Positions 8,084 through 16,867 of a DNA stretch of 64,000 bases are shown here, in pieces. This DNA comes from URNF01 sp045634325. Lineage in GTDB: Bacteria; Bacillota; Clostridia; Oscillospirales; Acutalibacteraceae. The DNA lies in NCBI GenBank assembly GCA_045634325.1, contig JAZRAA010000053.1, positions 54,871-118,870 on the forward strand, given 5' to 3'. Below the pieces are notes generated by a model. It searched no databases. It was not told the DNA's origin and saw nothing but the letters and a program-made list of their open reading frames with translations. Both the position numbers and the translations under genes were made by a program. Position 1 is the stretch's first letter, and the number at the start of each line of letters is the position of its first letter.

Positions 8084-8488
8084 ATGGAAAATACAAGCAA
8101 TGCTCCCAAGCAGAGCACAACCCCTCGCGCCAATAGCGGTGCGAAAAAAGCGACCCCCGCTAACAATAACAAACCGCCGGTAGCACCGGTGGCGAAGGAG
8201 GAAAAGAAAATGGCATTAGAAGCATTGGGCATGGTGGAAACCAGAGGCTTGGTGGCAGCAATTGAAGCCGCTGACGCAATGGTGAAAGCTGCGAATGTCG
8301 AACTCATCGGCACCGAGAAAATCGGTTCCGGCCTCGTGTCCGTCATGGTGCGCGGTGATGTGGGCGCTGTGAAAGCGGCTACTGAATCCGGTTCTGCTGC
8401 GGCTTCCAAACTCGGCGAGTTGGTGGCTGTGCACGTTATCCCGAGACCGCACGGCGATGTCGAAAAGATTTTGCCGAAACTGAAATAA
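8084..8488 (+). CDS. N-terminally extended PduA-like BMC hexamer protein (paralogue 2) with an internal start
   Basis: The 134-aa product carries a 42-residue Asn/Pro/Ala/Lys-rich extension before a full PduA-like domain. ATG 8084 follows AAAGGTG (8071-8077). In frame at 8210 lies the ATG that matches the starts of paralogues 1, 3 and 4. It is preceded by AAGGAGG (8195-8201), the same ribosome site used by those genes, translated here as KEEKK. So the gene probably makes a long and a short (92-aa) form, and it looks like a fusion of a leader to a duplicated shell gene. The role of the extension is unknown; it could be a lumenal or exterior tether. Confidence 0.85.
   Translation: MENTSNAPKQSTTPRANSGAKKATPANNNKPPVAPVAKEEKKMALEALGMVETRGLVAAIEAADAMVKAANVELIGTEKIGSGLVSVMVRGDVGAVKAATESGSAAASKLGELVAVHVIPRPHGDVEKILPKLK
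8195..8212 (+). promoter_or_regulatory. Internal ribosome-binding site and start in the extended shell gene
   Basis: AAGGAGG (8195-8201) and ATG 8210 have ideal spacing and match the translation signals of the paralogues at 7485, 8525 and 8868. It is expected to initiate a short PduA-like form. Confidence 0.65.
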
Positions 8489-8524
8489 TCTGTCTTAAAG
8501 TTTTTACATTAGGAGGAAAAGAAA

Positions 8525-8803
8525 ATGGCATTAGAAGCATTGGGTATGGTAGAAACCAGAGGTTTGGTTGCAGCTATCGAAGCTGCTGACGCAATGGTGA
8601 AAGCGGCGAATGTCGAACTCATCGGGACCGAAAAAATCGGTTCCGGCCTCGTGTCCGTCATGGTGCGCGGCGATGTCGGCGCTGTGAAATCCGCTACTGA
8701 ATCCGGTTCTGCTGCGGCTTCCAAACTCGGCGAGTTGGTGGCTGTGCACGTTATCCCGAGACCGCACGGCGATGTCGAAAAGATTTTGCCGAAACTGAAA
8801 TAA
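8525..8803 (+). CDS. PduA-like BMC hexamer shell protein, paralogue 3
   Basis: This 92-aa BMC-H protein is identical to paralogue 2's domain except for Ser in GAVKSATES. AGGAGG (8511-8516) precedes ATG 8525. High DNA similarity to the flanking copies indicates recent tandem duplication or gene conversion. Confidence 0.92.
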   Translation: MALEALGMVETRGLVAAIEAADAMVKAANVELIGTEKIGSGLVSVMVRGDVGAVKSATESGSAAASKLGELVAVHVIPRPHGDVEKILPKLK

Positions 8804-8867
8804 GCGGTATTTAGTTGTTATTTTCCGTCTTGAACGGTGAATTGATTTTGTATAGGAGGAAAAGAAC

Positions 8868-9146
8868 ATGGCTTTAGAAGCACTTGGAATGGTTGAAACC
8901 AGAGGCTTAGTTGCTGCAATTGAAGCGGCTGATGCTATGGTGAAAGCTGCCAATGTCGAACTCATCGGTACTGAGAAAATCGGTTCCGGCCTCGTGTCCG
9001 TTATGGTGCGCGGTGATGTGGGCGCTGTGAAAGCGGCTACTGAGTCCGGCTCTGCGGCTGCTTCCAAACTCGGCGAGTTGGTGGCTGTGCATGTCATCCC
9101 CAGACCCCATGGCGATGTGGAAAAAATCTTACCGAGCTTGAAATAA
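8868..9146 (+). CDS. PduA-like BMC hexamer shell protein, paralogue 4
   Basis: This 92-aa BMC-H protein is the last of the tandem set, differing from paralogue 2's domain only by ILPSLK at the C-terminus. AGGAGG precedes ATG 8868. A perfect hairpin follows 15 nt after the stop. Confidence 0.92.
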   Translation: MALEALGMVETRGLVAAIEAADAMVKAANVELIGTEKIGSGLVSVMVRGDVGAVKAATESGSAAASKLGELVAVHVIPRPHGDVEKILPSLK

Positions 9147-9160
9147 GATTTGAAGGATAG

Positions 9161-9185
9161 GCGGGTTTCGCATGCCGAAACCCGC
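9161..9185 (+). other. Perfect intercistronic hairpin after the shell-gene tandem
   Basis: Arms GCGGGTTTCG (9161-9170) and CGAAACCCGC (9176-9185) pair over 10 bp around CATGC. No T-tract follows, so it is unlikely to terminate. It could protect the abundant shell mRNA from 3' decay or mark a processing point (inference). Confidence 0.6.
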
Positions 9186-9220
9186 AATCCTCCATCTTAA
9201 AAACAGAAAGGGCAATTGAA

Positions 9221-9487
9221 ATGATAGTAGGAAAAGTTGTGGGCAGTGTTGTTGCCACACGCAAGAACGAGCGTTTGCTCGGCAGTAAGTTTATGATTGT
9301 AGAACCTATCGAAAATATGTCCGCACAAGGTCGCATTGTTGCTATTGATAACGTTGGTGCCGGTATTGGTGAAATTGTATTAGTAGCCAAAGGCAGCGCA
9401 GCCAGAATTGGTTGTGATTTGGAAAATGCACCGGTAGATGCCGCAATTGTCGGTATCGTTGATAATTCTATTGGATTGATGGACTGA
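9221..9487 (+). CDS. pduN: BMC vertex pentamer protein (EutN/CcmL family)
   Basis: This 88-aa protein of the EutN/CcmL/PduN family caps shell vertices as a pentamer. Typical features are the start MIVGKVVGSVVATRKNE, the VGAGIGEIVLV turn and the end DAAIVGIVDN. AAAGGG lies a few nt upstream of ATG 9221. It is the only pentamer gene seen, so it should supply all vertices. Confidence 0.92.
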   Translation: MIVGKVVGSVVATRKNERLLGSKFMIVEPIENMSAQGRIVAIDNVGAGIGEIVLVAKGSAARIGCDLENAPVDAAIVGIVDNSIGLMD

Positions 9488-9491
9488 TAAT

Positions 9492-10820
9492 ATGGAAATG
9501 CAAAATTTGAAAAATATCCTGCAAACTGCCGGCGTTGTCGGTGCCGGTGGCGCAGGTTTTCCCAGTTATGCAAAACTGAATACAGATGCCGATACCATTA
9601 TTCTGAATTGCGCAGAATGCGAACCGCTTTTGAAACTGCACCGTCAGGTGATGCAGGTGTACGCTTATGAAATCATGAGCGCAATGCAGGCGGTGTGTGA
9701 AGCGGTTGGAGCGCAGCGTGCGATTATCGCTATCAAACCGTCTTATAAAAAGGCGGTAGAAGCTATTAAAGCACAGCTTGGCGAATTTAAGAATATTTCT
9801 ATTGGTTACTTGCCGGAGGTTTACCCTGCGGGCGATGAAGTCGTTACCATTTATGAAACGACGGGGCGGGTAGTTCCTCCCGGAAAATTGCCGATTTCGG
9901 TAGGCGTCACGGTATATAACGTGGAAACGATGCTGAATGCCTATCGTGCTATTCAGGATGGTAAAGGCGTTACCCATAAATACATCACGGTGACCGGTGA
10001 GGTAAAAAATCCCGTTACATTGTGCGTGCCGCTCGGCATCACGGTGGGCGAGGTGCTGAAAATGGCAGGTGGTACTACCATTTCGGAATACACGCTCATC
10101 AACGGCGGTCCTATGACCGGCGGCATCGTGACTGAAAGCGACGTTATCACCAAAACCAGTAATGCTATTTTGGTGATGCCCAATGACCAATACATTGTAT
10201 TGAAACGTCGTTCTGATCCGCGCATTTCTTTGAAACGTGCGATGTCGGCATGTTGCCAGTGTGGTCTTTGCACCGATTTGTGTCCGCGTAATTTGTTGGG
10301 CCATCCGATTGAACCCAACCGTTTTATGCGTTCCCTTTCCACCGGCACAACCAGCGATACAGCGGTGTATGCTAATACATATTTCTGCAGTTCTTGTGGC
10401 TTGTGTGAGATGTATTCTTGCTTCCAGAACCTTTCGCCTCGTACCTTAATCGGTATGGTCAAAGGTCAGTTGCGCAAGGGCGGTGTTCCTGTACCGGAAG
10501 TGACGGCGACTGCTGTTAAATCCGAGCGCTCCGGCAGATATATTCTCAAATCTCGCTTGACTGCAAGATTGGGACTGACCAAATACAATTTCCCTGCCTT
10601 GTTGGATGAGCGTTCTTACGCACCCAAATCGGTGAAATTGTTGTTGTCACAGCATATCGGTGCTCCTGCCGTTCCGGTTGTAGAGCAAGGTGCTGTTGTG
10701 AAAGTCGGCGATATGGTAGCGGCACCCAAAGAGGGAGCACTTAGCGTGGCGATTCACAGTTCTATTGATGGTAAGGTCAAGAAAGTGACCGATATGTATA
10801 TTATCATTGAGGCGAAATAA
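9492..10820 (+). CDS. pduS: PduS-like RnfC-family flavin/iron-sulfur electron-transfer protein
   Basis: This 442-aa protein resembles PduS/RnfC. A glycine-rich GVVGAGGAGFPSY sits near the N-terminus. Two [4Fe-4S] motifs are CCQCGLCTDLCP (about residue 253) and CSSCGLCEMYSC (about residue 298). The C-terminal end looks like a barrel-sandwich domain. PduS reduces cobalamin in the classical Pdu system. As this locus is B12-independent, a role in electron transfer across or within the shell, perhaps to the activase, is more likely (inference). The start lies 4 nt after the vertex gene's stop, so translation is probably coupled. Confidence 0.85.
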   Translation: MEMQNLKNILQTAGVVGAGGAGFPSYAKLNTDADTIILNCAECEPLLKLHRQVMQVYAYEIMSAMQAVCEAVGAQRAIIAIKPSYKKAVEAIKAQLGEFKNISIGYLPEVYPAGDEVVTIYETTGRVVPPGKLPISVGVTVYNVETMLNAYRAIQDGKGVTHKYITVTGEVKNPVTLCVPLGITVGEVLKMAGGTTISEYTLINGGPMTGGIVTESDVITKTSNAILVMPNDQYIVLKRRSDPRISLKRAMSACCQCGLCTDLCPRNLLGHPIEPNRFMRSLSTGTTSDTAVYANTYFCSSCGLCEMYSCFQNLSPRTLIGMVKGQLRKGGVPVPEVTATAVKSERSGRYILKSRLTARLGLTKYNFPALLDERSYAPKSVKLLLSQHIGAPAVPVVEQGAVVKVGDMVAAPKEGALSVAIHSSIDGKVKKVTDMYIIIEAK

Positions 10821-10851
10821 TCCGACATGAGTTTTGAAGGGATGTAAGCAA

Positions 10852-11400
10852 ATGGCAAAAGCAATTGGTATGGTGGAATTTATCACCGTTTCCGCCGGTA
10901 TGACCGGCGCCGATACTATGATTAAAACCGCCGAGGTGGAAATCGTCGAAAGTGCGACGGTTTGCCCCGGTAAATACATTGTGATTATCACCGGCGAACT
11001 CAGTGCTGTGAAAGCATCGGTAGATGCGGCAAAAGGCCTCAATCCGCAAAAGGTGATAGACAGTTTCGTGTTGGGTAATCCCCACGATTCGATTTTCCCC
11101 GCAATCTATGGTGCAACCCCGCCGGAAGGTGTGGAGGCATTGGGTGTGATGGAAAGCTTCTCGGCAGCTACTGCAATTGTGGCAGCTGATGCGGCTGCTA
11201 AAACCGCATTGGTTGACCTGCTCGAACTTCGTTTGGCGCGCGGTATGTGCGGCAAATCGTATTTGTTGCTCACCGGCAGTGTTTCTGCTGTGACTGCGGC
11301 GATTGAACGTGCCGAGCAAGAAGCTTCTGATAGAGGCATGCTGCTCGACAGCTCGGTGATTGCCCGTCCGGACGATAGATTGTGGCAAAGTATCCTGTAA
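10852..11400 (+). CDS. pduT: Tandem-domain BMC trimer shell protein, PduT type
   Basis: This 182-aa protein has two BMC domains (about 1-90 and 95-182). Cys38, in VCPGK, corresponds to the cysteine that binds a [4Fe-4S] cluster at the trimer pore of PduT, so an electron-conducting shell site next to PduS is likely. ATG 10852 follows GAAGGGA; the upstream in-frame TTG overlaps that site. Confidence 0.9.
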   Translation: MAKAIGMVEFITVSAGMTGADTMIKTAEVEIVESATVCPGKYIVIITGELSAVKASVDAAKGLNPQKVIDSFVLGNPHDSIFPAIYGATPPEGVEALGVMESFSAATAIVAADAAAKTALVDLLELRLARGMCGKSYLLLTGSVSAVTAAIERAEQEASDRGMLLDSSVIARPDDRLWQSIL

Positions 11401-11464
11401 AGTGTTATAACTTTACACTTGGTTTAGTATCTTAACCATCGAAGAAAAGGGAGGGTTTTTTCAA

Positions 11465-12229
11465 TTGTTAGCGATTGAACGCAGAAATGCAATTTTATCC
11501 AAACTTTCCGCAGAGGGTAAGGTGGTCGTGAGCGACCTTAGTAACGAATTCAACGTGACGGAAGAAACCATTCGGCGTGATTTGGAAAAGCTTGATCGCG
11601 ACGGTTTGGCGCGCAAAACCTATGGTGGTGCTGTTAAAAATGAGAATTTTAACATCGACCTGCCGTTTCAGGTGAGAAAGCAGACTAACGTTGATGGAAA
11701 ACGTATGATTGCCGATAAAATCGCGGAAATGATTCACGATGGCGATTACATTATGCTGGATTCCAGTACAACCGCATTGTATGTGGTGCAGAAGATTCAG
11801 ACCTTAAAAAAAATCACGTTGATTACGAACTCAGTTGAGATTTTAATTGAGTTGTGTAACAAACCCGACTGGACGATTATTTCCACCGGCGGTGTTCTCA
11901 AAGAGGGCGGTTTGTCTTTGGTGGGGTATCAGGCGGAGAAAATGGTTTCCGGTTTCCACGTAGACCTTGCAGTTTGCTCTTGTAAAGGTCTTAACAAAGA
12001 GTTGATGGTTACTGATTCCAATGAACGTGATAGTGAGATTAAAAAAGCGTTCTTTGCGGCTGCAAACCGCAGAATTCTGGCGGTAGACAGTTCGAAATTT
12101 GATAAAACATCCTTTGTCAAGGTCTGCGATATCGGTAATGTGGATACGATTGTGACCGATGCTGACCCCGGTGCACAATGGCGTGAAAATATACAGAGCG
12201 TAGGTGCGCAGTTGGTTTATCCGGAATGA
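11465..12229 (+). CDS. DeoR-family transcriptional regulator
   Basis: This 254-aa DeoR-type regulator has an N-terminal winged helix (residues about 5-58; TEETIRRDLEKLDRDGL is the recognition region) and a C-terminal sugar-phosphate sensor domain with DSSTTALYVV. It starts with TTG 11465 behind GGGAGGG (11449-11455). Embedded in the BMC locus, it probably senses a deoxysugar phosphate or a pathway intermediate and controls the two locus promoters (inference). The operator was not identified with confidence. Confidence 0.88.
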   Translation: MLAIERRNAILSKLSAEGKVVVSDLSNEFNVTEETIRRDLEKLDRDGLARKTYGGAVKNENFNIDLPFQVRKQTNVDGKRMIADKIAEMIHDGDYIMLDSSTTALYVVQKIQTLKKITLITNSVEILIELCNKPDWTIISTGGVLKEGGLSLVGYQAEKMVSGFHVDLAVCSCKGLNKELMVTDSNERDSEIKKAFFAAANRRILAVDSSKFDKTSFVKVCDIGNVDTIVTDADPGAQWRENIQSVGAQLVYPE

Positions 12230-12256
12230 TGATTGTTTCAACGGAAGGAAAGTAAG

Positions 12257-13450
12257 ATGAAAATTTTAGTGGTGAATGCCGGTAGTTCTTCTTTGAAATA
12301 TCAGTTGATTGATATGGAAAATGAGACTGTACTGGTAAAGGGTTTGTGCGAGTGTATCGGTACTGCCGGTAATATCACGCACACTGTGGCAGGGAAGACA
12401 CCTTATAAAGCGGATTATCCCATGCCCACACATAAAGAGGCGATTGCGCTTGTGTTGTCTTTGTTGACAGATGAAGAACACGGTGTGATTGCTTCGGTAG
12501 ACGAGATTGATGCTGTGGGTCATCGCGTGGCACATGGCGGCGAAAAATACAGAGCGTCTACGGTGATTGATGAGTCGGTGCTCAAATATCTGGAAGAGAT
12601 TGTACCGATTAATCCGTTACATGGCCCTCCCGCTATTTCCGGCATCCGTGCTTGTTTGGAGCAAATGGCGGATAAAATGCAGGTAGCTGTATTTGACACT
12701 TCGTTTTATGCAGATATTGAAGATTTCCGATATATTTATCCGTTGCCGATGGAGTATTACGAGAAATATAAAATTCGTAAATACGGTTTCCACGGCACCT
12801 CGCATCGTTACGTTGCCGCTAAGGTAGCGCAGACGCTTGGTAAAGACATAAAAGATTTGAAGATTATTACCTGTCACTTGGGCAACGGTTCTTCGGTGAC
12901 AGCGGTGAAAGACGGCATCGCTATTGACACTTCTATGGGCTTCACCCCGCAGGATGGTGTGGTGATGGGCACACGCTCGGGCGCGCTTGACCCGACCGTC
13001 ATTACGTATATCATGAAGAATGACAATTTGACTGCTCAGCAGATGGATGCGATTTTGAACAAACAATCCGGTTTGCTTGGTATCAGCGGACTTTCCAATG
13101 ATTTACGTGAAGTTAGTGAGGCTGCCAATAATGGCAACGAGAGAGCAATTTTAACTAAGAAAATGCTTGCTAACAGCGTTAAGAAACTTATCGGCACATA
13201 CTTTGCGGAACTAAACGGCCTTGACGTATTGGTCTTCACCGCAGGTATCGGCGAAAATGATAAGTATATTCGCCAAATGATTTGTGCGGATATGGATGCG
13301 TTGGGCATTGCAATTGACGAAACCAAGAATATGACATCCAAAGGGGATGTCTTTGAAATTTCCGATGCTAATGCTGCTGTGCGGACTTTTGTTGTTGCTA
13401 CCGATGAGGAGCTTATGATTGCCCGTGATACGGCTGCTTTGGCAGTGTAA
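12257..13450 (+). CDS. ackA: Acetate/propionate kinase
   Basis: This 397-aa acetokinase converts acyl phosphate plus ADP to acid plus ATP. Signatures are NAGSSSLKYQL at the N-terminus, HGTSHRYV, CHLGNGSS and FTAGIGEN. In this locus it takes the place of PduW, making ATP from propionyl phosphate produced by PduL. ATG 12257 has GGAAGG upstream. It shows no encapsulation peptide and should act in the cytosol. Confidence 0.95.
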   Translation: MKILVVNAGSSSLKYQLIDMENETVLVKGLCECIGTAGNITHTVAGKTPYKADYPMPTHKEAIALVLSLLTDEEHGVIASVDEIDAVGHRVAHGGEKYRASTVIDESVLKYLEEIVPINPLHGPPAISGIRACLEQMADKMQVAVFDTSFYADIEDFRYIYPLPMEYYEKYKIRKYGFHGTSHRYVAAKVAQTLGKDIKDLKIITCHLGNGSSVTAVKDGIAIDTSMGFTPQDGVVMGTRSGALDPTVITYIMKNDNLTAQQMDAILNKQSGLLGISGLSNDLREVSEAANNGNERAILTKKMLANSVKKLIGTYFAELNGLDVLVFTAGIGENDKYIRQMICADMDALGIAIDETKNMTSKGDVFEISDANAAVRTFVVATDEELMIARDTAALAV

Positions 13451-13469
13451 AGTTTGGAGGCTTAACAGT

Positions 13470-14930
13470 ATGGCTGCTATGACACAAATGGAAATCGAAC
13501 AGATTGTGAAACGCGTAGTGGGCGCTTTGGGCGATACCGCCAAGGTTACCGAGTCTGCAGAAGTTGCCTATACGCCGACTTCTTATCAAGGTAGAAAGTA
13601 TGTCGGTATTTACAGTGATATGAATGAAGCTATTGCTGCAGCGGACATTGCTTACAAAGCGGTGCGTAAGCTCAGCGTTGAGCAAAGAGAGAAGATTATC
13701 ACCGTTATTCGTCAACTGACCCGTGAAGAGGCGCCCTTGATGGCATATATGGGTGTTGCGGAGACCGGCATGGGCAAGGTGGAACATAAACGTTTAAAGC
13801 ATCTCCTCGTTGCCGATAAAACCCCCGGTACTGAAGATATCATCAGTGAAGCGAAAACCGGTGACCACGGTTTGACCTTAGTGGAAATGGCACCGTTTGG
13901 TGTGGTGGGTGCTATCACTCCCAGTACCAATCCGAGTGAAACGGTTATCTGTAACAGTATCGGTATGATTGCGGCAGGTAACGGCGTGGTCTTCAACCCG
14001 CACCCCGGTGCGATTTGCGTTTCCAATTATGCTGTTGACTTGGTGAACCGTGCCAGTAAAATGGCCGGCGGTCCTGAAATTTTGGTGGTGTCTATGGATA
14101 AACCCACCATGGAATCCGCTAAAATCATGCAAACACATCCGTTGGTACGTTTGTTGGTGTGCACCGGTGGCCCCGGTGTTGTGCGCTCGGTGCTGTCCTC
14201 CGGCAAAAAGGCGATTGGTGCCGGTGCCGGTAACCCGCCCGTTATCGTAGATGATACCGCTGATGTGGCAAAAGCCGCTAAACACATTATTGACGGTTGT
14301 ACGTTTGATAACAACTTGCCTTGCATTGCCGAAAAAGAAGTGTTCGTTTTCAGCAATATCAAAGAACGCTTGTTGACTGAAATGCAGAAAAACGGCGCGT
14401 ATTTGATTTCCGCTGCACAGGCTGATGCACTTGCGAAAGTGGTGTTGGTGGATGTCACCGATAAAGCGGGTAAAACCCGTAAAACCGTCAACCGTAAATG
14501 CGTTGGACGCGATGCAGATGTATTGCTTAATATGATTGGTGTGCAGGTGGGCAAAGATGTTCGTTGCATTATCTGTGAAACCGATGCTAACCATTTGTTT
14601 GTGCAAGAAGAATTGATGATGCCGATTTTGCCGATCGTATCGGTTGATACTATCGACGAAGCGATTACGCTTGCGGTACAAGCAGAACACGGCAACAGAC
14701 ATACTGCACATATGCATTCTAAAAACATTGATAATCTGTCCCGCTTTGCAGCGGCGGTAGAAACTACTATTTTCGTGAAAAATGCGCCGTCGTATGCCGG
14801 TATTGGCTTTGGCGGTGAGGGACATACCACCTTTACCATTGCCGGTCCTACCGGCGAAGGTATCACCTCGGCGAGAAGTTTCACCAGAAAACGCCGTTGT
14901 GTGATGGCGGATAGTTTCCGTATTATTTAA
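13470..14930 (+). CDS. pduP: CoA-acylating propionaldehyde dehydrogenase with N-terminal targeting peptide
   Basis: This 486-aa enzyme of the PduP/EutE family oxidises propionaldehyde to propionyl-CoA with NAD and CoA. The active-site cysteine lies in DNNLPCIAEKE (about residue 285), and glycine-rich segments GPGVVRS and GAGNPP are typical. Residues about 5-20 (TQMEIEQIVKRVVGAL) form the amphipathic encapsulation helix, followed by a linker. ATG 13470 was chosen behind TTGGAGG; the longer upstream frame overlaps ackA. Confidence 0.93.
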   Translation: MAAMTQMEIEQIVKRVVGALGDTAKVTESAEVAYTPTSYQGRKYVGIYSDMNEAIAAADIAYKAVRKLSVEQREKIITVIRQLTREEAPLMAYMGVAETGMGKVEHKRLKHLLVADKTPGTEDIISEAKTGDHGLTLVEMAPFGVVGAITPSTNPSETVICNSIGMIAAGNGVVFNPHPGAICVSNYAVDLVNRASKMAGGPEILVVSMDKPTMESAKIMQTHPLVRLLVCTGGPGVVRSVLSSGKKAIGAGAGNPPVIVDDTADVAKAAKHIIDGCTFDNNLPCIAEKEVFVFSNIKERLLTEMQKNGAYLISAAQADALAKVVLVDVTDKAGKTRKTVNRKCVGRDADVLLNMIGVQVGKDVRCIICETDANHLFVQEELMMPILPIVSVDTIDEAITLAVQAEHGNRHTAHMHSKNIDNLSRFAAAVETTIFVKNAPSYAGIGFGGEGHTTFTIAGPTGEGITSARSFTRKRRCVMADSFRII

Positions 14931-14944
14931 AAAGGAGAATTTCC

Positions 14945-15583
14945 ATGGACATTAACATTTCTGCGGTTGCAGATGCAGTCATGAAGGCGTTGGATTTGGG
15001 TGTGGATGCTGAAAATACCATTCCTGTCGGTATTTCCAACCGTCATATCCATCTTTGCCGTGAAGATATTGACGTTTTGTTTGGAAAAGGATATCAATTA
15101 ACGCCTTTTAAAGATTTGTCTCAACCCGGTCAATATGCTTGCAAAGAATTGCTGACCATTATCGGTCCTTCTTTGAAACCTATAGAAAATGTTCGTGTTT
15201 TGGGTCCTGAACGTCGTCGTTCCCAAGTGGAGATTTCCCGCACGGATTCTTTCACCTTAAAAGTCAAACCTCCGGTGAGAGAAAGTGGCAATATTGCAGG
15301 TTCTGCGCCGATTACTTTGATTGGTCCTAAAGGCGTTGTGACGTTGGACGAGGGTTGTATCATTGCTAACCGCCACATCCACATGGGCGTTGAAGACGGC
15401 AAGAAATTCGGTGTAAAAGACGGCGATTTTGTTACGATAGACGCATTGGGAGAAAGACGTACCCGTTTTTATGATGTGCAGGTGCGTGTGGATGAGAGTT
15501 TCTGTCTGGAAATGCATTTGGATACCGATGATGCTAATGCCGCAGGATTGAAAAACGGTAGCAGAGTACAAGTTGCAAAATAA
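14945..15583 (+). CDS. pduL: BMC phosphate propanoyltransferase
   Basis: This 212-aa PduL-family phosphotransacylase converts propionyl-CoA and phosphate to propionyl phosphate, recycling CoA within the compartment. Two zinc-binding blocks are visible: SNRHIHL near residue 32 and ANRHIHMG near residue 141. The N-terminal helix (INISAVADAVMKAL) is a likely encapsulation peptide. AAAGGAG precedes ATG 14945. Confidence 0.95.
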   Translation: MDINISAVADAVMKALDLGVDAENTIPVGISNRHIHLCREDIDVLFGKGYQLTPFKDLSQPGQYACKELLTIIGPSLKPIENVRVLGPERRRSQVEISRTDSFTLKVKPPVRESGNIAGSAPITLIGPKGVVTLDEGCIIANRHIHMGVEDGKKFGVKDGDFVTIDALGERRTRFYDVQVRVDESFCLEMHLDTDDANAAGLKNGSRVQVAK

Positions 15584-15598
15584 CAAAAAGGTGCTAGT

Positions 15599-16738
15599 AT
15601 GAACAGATTTAAAATTCGTACTGAGGTACGGTTTAATCAAAATGCTTTGGATACCTTAACTGAATTTGATGGTAGATCGGCGGTAATTATCACCGACAAA
15701 TTCATGGTGTCCTCCGGCATGATTCAAAAAATTCTAGATAAGATGACCGGCTATAAGAGCGTTGCGGTGTTTGACGAAGTCACGCCTGATCCTACTGTTT
15801 CGCTGATTGCCAAAGGCCTTGATTTTATTACGAAAAATCGTGGTGAAATTATTATTGCTTTGGGCGGCGGTTCTCCGATTGATGCTGCAAAAGCCATTGT
15901 GTTTATGGCATCGCAATCGGGCATGAGTGATTTAAAACTCATTGCAATTCCTACGACCAGTGGTACCGGTTCTGAGGTGACTAAATTTGCCGTTGTAACC
16001 GACGAGAAACAGAACTTGAAGTATCCGTTGGTTGATGAACGTATGTTGCCTGATTTGGCGATTTTGGATCCCGAATTGGTCATGTCTGCACCTGCGGGTA
16101 TTACGGCGGATACCGGCATGGACGTGATTACCCATGCATTTGAGGCGTTGGTTTCGGTCAATGCCAACGATGCATCGGATGCTTTGGCTGAAAAAGCGGT
16201 TTTGCTTGCTTTCAAATATCTGCCGTATGCTTTTAAAAATGGCAGTGATGTGGAAGCACGTGAAAAAATGCATAGTGCGTCTTGCTTGGCGGGTATGGCG
16301 TTTAACGAGGTGGGTCTTGGTATCAACCACGGTATCGCACATGCTTTGGGTGCCAAATTTCATATTCCGCACGGCAGAGCCAATGCAATGTTGTTGCCGC
16401 ACGTGATTCGTTTTAACTCCCATTTGCGCGCTTGTTTTGGTGCACAGCCGGTGGAAGCGGCGGTTCGCTATGCGGATATTTCCAGAAAATTAGGTTATCC
16501 GCACGATACGGTGCGTATCGCTGTTGAAAGCTTGATTGATGAAATCCGATATATGTTACGCCGTATGGAAATCCCTGCAACCCTTTGGGAAGCCGGCGTC
16601 AGCCGTGAGGATTTTTCGCGTGAAAAGGACAATATTATTAAGGCTGCTATTGCAGACCCTTGTACGTTATCTAATCCGCGTCAGGTTAATTATGAAAACA
16701 TTGAGCAGCTTTTGATGAAGATTGCTCCTATGGATTAA
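15599..16738 (+). CDS. pduQ: Iron-type alcohol dehydrogenase (1-propanol dehydrogenase, PduQ type)
   Basis: This 379-aa iron-dependent alcohol dehydrogenase has the NAD motif GGGSPIDAAKA near residue 87 and metal-binding histidines around THAFEA, INHGIAHALG and HGRANA. It should reduce propionaldehyde to 1-propanol, regenerating NAD for PduP. It ends the BMC operon and is followed directly by a strong terminator. Confidence 0.9.
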   Translation: MNRFKIRTEVRFNQNALDTLTEFDGRSAVIITDKFMVSSGMIQKILDKMTGYKSVAVFDEVTPDPTVSLIAKGLDFITKNRGEIIIALGGGSPIDAAKAIVFMASQSGMSDLKLIAIPTTSGTGSEVTKFAVVTDEKQNLKYPLVDERMLPDLAILDPELVMSAPAGITADTGMDVITHAFEALVSVNANDASDALAEKAVLLAFKYLPYAFKNGSDVEAREKMHSASCLAGMAFNEVGLGINHGIAHALGAKFHIPHGRANAMLLPHVIRFNSHLRACFGAQPVEAAVRYADISRKLGYPHDTVRIAVESLIDEIRYMLRRMEIPATLWEAGVSREDFSREKDNIIKAAIADPCTLSNPRQVNYENIEQLLMKIAPMD

Positions 16739-16743
16739 AAAGC

Positions 16744-16780
16744 ACACCCTCCCTTGATGTATATCACGGGAGGGTGTTTT
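16744..16780 (+). terminator. Terminator of the BMC operon
   Basis: Perfect 10-bp stem ACACCCTCCC (16744-16753) and GGGAGGGTGT (16768-16777), followed by T residues, 6 nt after the pduQ stop. Confidence 0.85.
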
Positions 16781-16811
16781 GCATATAGAAGAATGTTTTT
16801 CTTGCGGGTAC

Positions 16812-16840
16812 GCATATTCTTTTATAATTTCTCATACAAT
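16812..16840 (+). promoter_or_regulatory. Sigma-E promoter of spoIIID
   Basis: GCATATT (16812-16818), a 14-nt spacer and CATACAAT (16833-16840) match the mother-cell sigma-E consensus at every position. It lies 27 bp before the spoIIID ATG. Confidence 0.85.
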
Positions 16841-16867
16841 GCAATAGCCTTTTTAGGAGTTGATTGT

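Noticed and set aside
13878..14884. Long minus-strand ORFs opposite pduP
   Set aside because: Shadow frames of a well-supported PduP; no ribosome sites or recognisable domains.
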